From Deinococcales bacterium (lineage in GTDB: Bacteria; Deinococcota; Deinococci; Deinococcales; Deinococcaceae), in assembly GCA_025359705.1 (NCBI GenBank), contig JANYFS010000397.1, positions 1 to 5,314 on the forward strand: DNA of 5,314 nucleotides, given 5' to 3'. The notes below the pieces were generated by a model. The model was not told the origin of the DNA. It did no database searches and worked only from the letters and a program-made list of their open reading frames with translations. Of the stretch, positions 3,190 to 5,314 are shown piece after piece. Each line of letters starts with the position of its first letter. Position 1 is the stretch's first letter. A program made the position numbers and the translations under genes.

Positions 3190-5314
3190 TTAGGGCGGTG
3201 GAATCTGAGGGTCACTCGAGCCTGATTGGGGGAGCGTGTCAGGAACTTGGGTGGGGACGGTTTGGACGGGTTCGGTTTGGGGAACGGGTGTTTCGCTGCG
3301 TGCTTCGCTCGAGGGGGGTATGGAGGTATTTTGATTTGGGTTTGGATTTGAGTTTTGAGTGGGTAAATTTTCGGGAATGCTTTCGGGAACCGTATTGCTC
3401 GAGTCTAGGGTAGGAACGGCATCGCTTGAGGTGTTGCTCGAGGTGTTGGTACTTTGAGTTCTCGAGTTGCTAGAGTTATTCCCAGAATAATTCCCAGAAG
3501 TACGATTGGCTCGAGGGGTTTGGTTTATGGCACTGATTTTTACTTGGCTCGAGTTGGATTGGCTCGAGTTATTTTGGCTCGAGTTGACCGAGGGGTCGGG
3601 GATTACCACTTCGGTGATGTCTGCTACTGCCACCCGTCTGCCTGCCAGCCAGCGATACGTGATGCCGCTGGGTTGGGGATAGTCTTGGGGTGGGGTGTTG
3701 TTCAAAGTTGCCGCCACCATTTGCCGCCAGATTGGAGCGCTAATTGCTCCACTGTTGTATTGGCTGGGCATCACCCCACCGTTTTGATCTCCGACCCATA
3801 CTGCGCCCACCAATTCGGGGGTGAACCCGACAAACCATAGATCGCGGACATCGTTGCTAGTGCCGGTTTTGCCCGCCACATTGCGTCCTACAATGCGGGC
3901 GCGGGCTGCCAAGCTGCGGCGGCCCAGATCGTCCACCACCCCTTGCAACATATCGGTGGCAATGTAAGCAGTAGTGGGTGTCCATACTCGAGTACCCTCT
4001 TCACGCAGGCTCAAGTCGAACAGTACCTTTCCAGCGGCATCGGTGACGCGCCGCAGATAGGTGGGGTGGTAATACAAACCGCCATTGGCAAAGGAACCAT
4101 AGGCCGCTGCCATTTTAACCGGGCTCGTCTCGAGGGTTCCGATTGCCAAGCTCAGCCCCGCATTTTTGGGTACGGGTAGCTCGAGGGAATGCAGTTTGGA
4201 TACAAACGTATCCATGCCAATGCGGTGGGCCAAACGCAAAGTGGGCAAATTGAGGCTGTGGGTCAGGGCAAAGCGCAAGGAAACTTGGCTGCCGGTGTAG
4301 CCATTATTAAAGTTTTGCGGTTCGTAGCGCCCCCCTGGGCAGCTCGAGCAGGCAAAGGAGACGGGCGAGTCCAATTCGGTGTGGGTTTGTGGGATTCCCA
4401 GCTCGAGGGCGGTGGCATAGAGTAGGGGTTTGATGGTGCTACCCACTTGCCGTTGCCCTTGGGCGGCATTGTTCCACTCAAGGCCAGCCGTGTTGCCTTC
4501 CAGTTTCTGCCCGACCATCGCCAGCACTTCGCTGCTTTTGGGATCGAGCATCACCGCGCCCAAGGTGGCTCCTTTGGGTACAAAAGCGTCTTTGGCGGCT
4601 TGCTCCGCCGCAGCTTGGGCCACAGGATCAAGGCTGGAAATCACTTTAAGGCCGCCGCCGCCGTACACCGCTTCGCGCCCAAACCGCGAACTCAACTCGA
4701 TCTCGAGCTGCTGCATAAAATAGGCCGCTTTGCGGCTGGGCGGGCGCAGGTTTTTGGCCTCGCGGTTGATCAATTTGGCAGCAATCACCGTTCCCGATTG
4801 GTTATACGAAACCTGCCAACCCCGTGGCTCGAGCCTTTCCAACCAAGCCGCTTTGGATTGTGCGGTGGTGATGCGCCCATCTTCTACCATTCGCTCGAGC
4901 AGGCTTTTCATAATCGGGCGGTAGCCATTTTTGGGGTCAAAATAATCGAAATAGCGTCGTGGGTTGGGGATTAAGGTTGCCAAAAATGCACTTTCGCCCA
5001 GAGTGAGCTGCTTGGGAGGTTTGCCAAAATAGGCCAGCGATGCGGCTTTAATGCCAATCAAATCCATACTGCCGCCACTGCCCCAATACACAATATTCAA
5101 ATAGGCGGTCAAAATTTGCTCTTTGCTAAAATGCCGCTCCACTTGCAAAGAAAGCATCCATTCTTTGGCTTTGCGCTCGAGGGTTCTAGCTCCCTCGAGG
5201 TCGGAGAGCAGGGTATTTTTTAGAAGCTGATTGGTCAGGGTGGAGCCGCCTTCCACCCGCTCGCCTTGGATTCCCCGCAGCAAACCCCGCCCCAAACCCC
5301 ACAGATCCACCCCG
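3190..5314 (-). CDS. Class A penicillin-binding protein (bifunctional transglycosylase/transpeptidase, PBP1A-like), 5' partial
   Basis: This enzyme polymerises lipid II into glycan strands and cross-links peptidoglycan on the outer face of the inner membrane. The frame is open to the right edge, so the N-terminus, membrane anchor and catalytic Glu motif of the glycosyltransferase lie outside. Numbering from the GTG at 5308-5310, which is internal (a Gly codon precedes it in frame), the rest of glycosyltransferase family 51 spans about 1-135: EGGSTLTNQL (20-29), RKAKE (46-50) and LNIVYWGSGG (71-80). The transpeptidase spans about 247-535 with all three motifs: STIK (S291 nucleophile), SLN (352-354) and KTGT (481-484). 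Residues from about 571 to 706 form a low-complexity tail rich in Ser, Asn, Thr, Pro and Gln that is probably disordered. It holds 19 CTCGAG sites, nine of them in the tail. Stop is TAA. The family call is very secure; which paralogue it is cannot be told. Confidence 0.95.
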   Translation of the reverse strand, partial: GVDLWGLGRGLLRGIQGERVEGGSTLTNQLLKNTLLSDLEGARTLERKAKEWMLSLQVERHFSKEQILTAYLNIVYWGSGGSMDLIGIKAASLAYFGKPPKQLTLGESAFLATLIPNPRRYFDYFDPKNGYRPIMKSLLERMVEDGRITTAQSKAAWLERLEPRGWQVSYNQSGTVIAAKLINREAKNLRPPSRKAAYFMQQLEIELSSRFGREAVYGGGGLKVISSLDPVAQAAAEQAAKDAFVPKGATLGAVMLDPKSSEVLAMVGQKLEGNTAGLEWNNAAQGQRQVGSTIKPLLYATALELGIPQTHTELDSPVSFACSSCPGGRYEPQNFNNGYTGSQVSLRFALTHSLNLPTLRLAHRIGMDTFVSKLHSLELPVPKNAGLSLAIGTLETSPVKMAAAYGSFANGGLYYHPTYLRRVTDAAGKVLFDLSLREEGTRVWTPTTAYIATDMLQGVVDDLGRRSLAARARIVGRNVAGKTGTSNDVRDLWFVGFTPELVGAVWVGDQNGGVMPSQYNSGAISAPIWRQMVAATLNNTPPQDYPQPSGITYRWLAGRRVAVADITEVVIPDPSVNSSQNNSSQSNSSQVKISAINQTPRANRTSGNYSGNNSSNSRTQSTNTSSNTSSDAVPTLDSSNTVPESIPENLPTQNSNPNPNQNTSIPPSSEARSETPVPQTEPVQTVPTQVPDTLPQSGSSDPQIPPP
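3545..3585. repeat. Three 15-bp-spaced direct repeats in the penicillin-binding protein tail, each centred on CTCGAG
   Basis: The 11-mer TGGCTCGAGTT occurs at 3545-3555, 3560-3570 and 3575-3585, an exact period of 15 bases. On the coding strand this gives a five-residue repeat, NSSQ plus one variable residue, at about residues 576-589. The CTCGAG is read as TCG AGC (Ser-Ser). The variable bases lie between the conserved cores. This looks like local tandem duplication of a unit that contains the palindrome, in a tail with little sequence constraint. Confidence 0.85.

Larger units (their letters stand above)
35..5199. repeat. Highly iterated palindrome CTCGAG, 52 copies
   Basis: Start positions: 35, 59, 153, 250, 303, 324, 348, 378, 465, 564, 598, 721, 943, 1147, 1237, 1285, 1321, 1372, 1462, 1510, 1651, 1741, 1896, 1951, 2281, 2308, 2416, 2675, 2702, 2749, 2818, 2998, 3098, 3215, 3308, 3398, 3437, 3461, 3510, 3548, 3563, 3578, 3987, 4129, 4180, 4343, 4402, 4702, 4828, 4894, 5176, 5194. 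Forty-six lie in genes: 31 read as CTC GAG (Leu-Glu), 12 as TCG AGN (Ser-Ser or Ser-Arg) and 3 with CGA (Arg). Six lie between genes. The same density inside and outside genes argues for a force on the DNA rather than on the proteins. I did not see the cyanobacterial HIP1 octamer. What the site does is not shown by the sequence. Confidence 0.95.

Noticed and set aside
953..4974. Plus-strand open frames and the extra minus-strand frames at 1914-2186 and 4263-4481
   Set aside because: They lie antisense to, or in another frame of, genes with clear domains and show no recognisable motifs or convincing starts. They are shadows.
35..5199. CRISPR array or cloning-linker origin for the repeated CTCGAG
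   Set aside because: The unit is 6 bases, spacing is irregular, and copies sit in frame inside conserved genes. Neither a CRISPR array nor added XhoI linkers would give that.
5308..5310. GTG as the true start of the penicillin-binding protein
   Set aside because: The glycosyltransferase domain would begin in its middle, lacking the catalytic Glu motif. The frame stays open to the window edge and the preceding Gly codon matches the family pattern GVD.

Overview
The window is bacterial and carries four genes, all on the minus strand. It reads from right to left: a class A penicillin-binding protein that is cut by the right edge, a 201-base gap, and then a compact three-gene phosphorelay group. 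That group is a hybrid sensor histidine kinase, a single-domain response regulator and a small histidine-phosphotransfer (Hpt) protein. The last 275 bases on the left are non-coding and hold several hairpins, including a strong terminator for the phosphorelay group. I see no mobile element, RNA gene, CRISPR array or integration site.

The most striking feature is not a gene. The palindrome CTCGAG occurs 52 times by hand count, about once per 102 bases. Chance at about 50% GC would give roughly 1.3. Copies lie in all four genes and in two of the three non-coding gaps at similar density. They are missing around almost all catalytic motifs. This resembles the Highly Iterated Palindrome (HIP1, GCGATCGC) of many cyanobacteria. 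I did not see HIP1 here, so this looks like an alternate palindrome of the same kind, which in cyanobacteria has been linked to a cognate DNA methyltransferase. Together with the soluble hybrid kinase plus small response regulator, this suggests a cyanobacterium. That assignment is inference.

The likely signalling route is autophosphorylation of the kinase at H135, transfer to the second receiver (D552), then to Hpt H66, then to the free regulator D58. Direct transfer from kinase to D58, with Hpt as a sink, is also possible. The first receiver of the kinase has lost its phospho-acceptor and acidic pocket and looks like a pseudo-receiver. The regulator has no output domain, so the target must be a protein partner outside the window. 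The upstream penicillin-binding protein builds peptidoglycan and is probably a separate transcription unit. A link between it and the phosphorelay is possible only by proximity.
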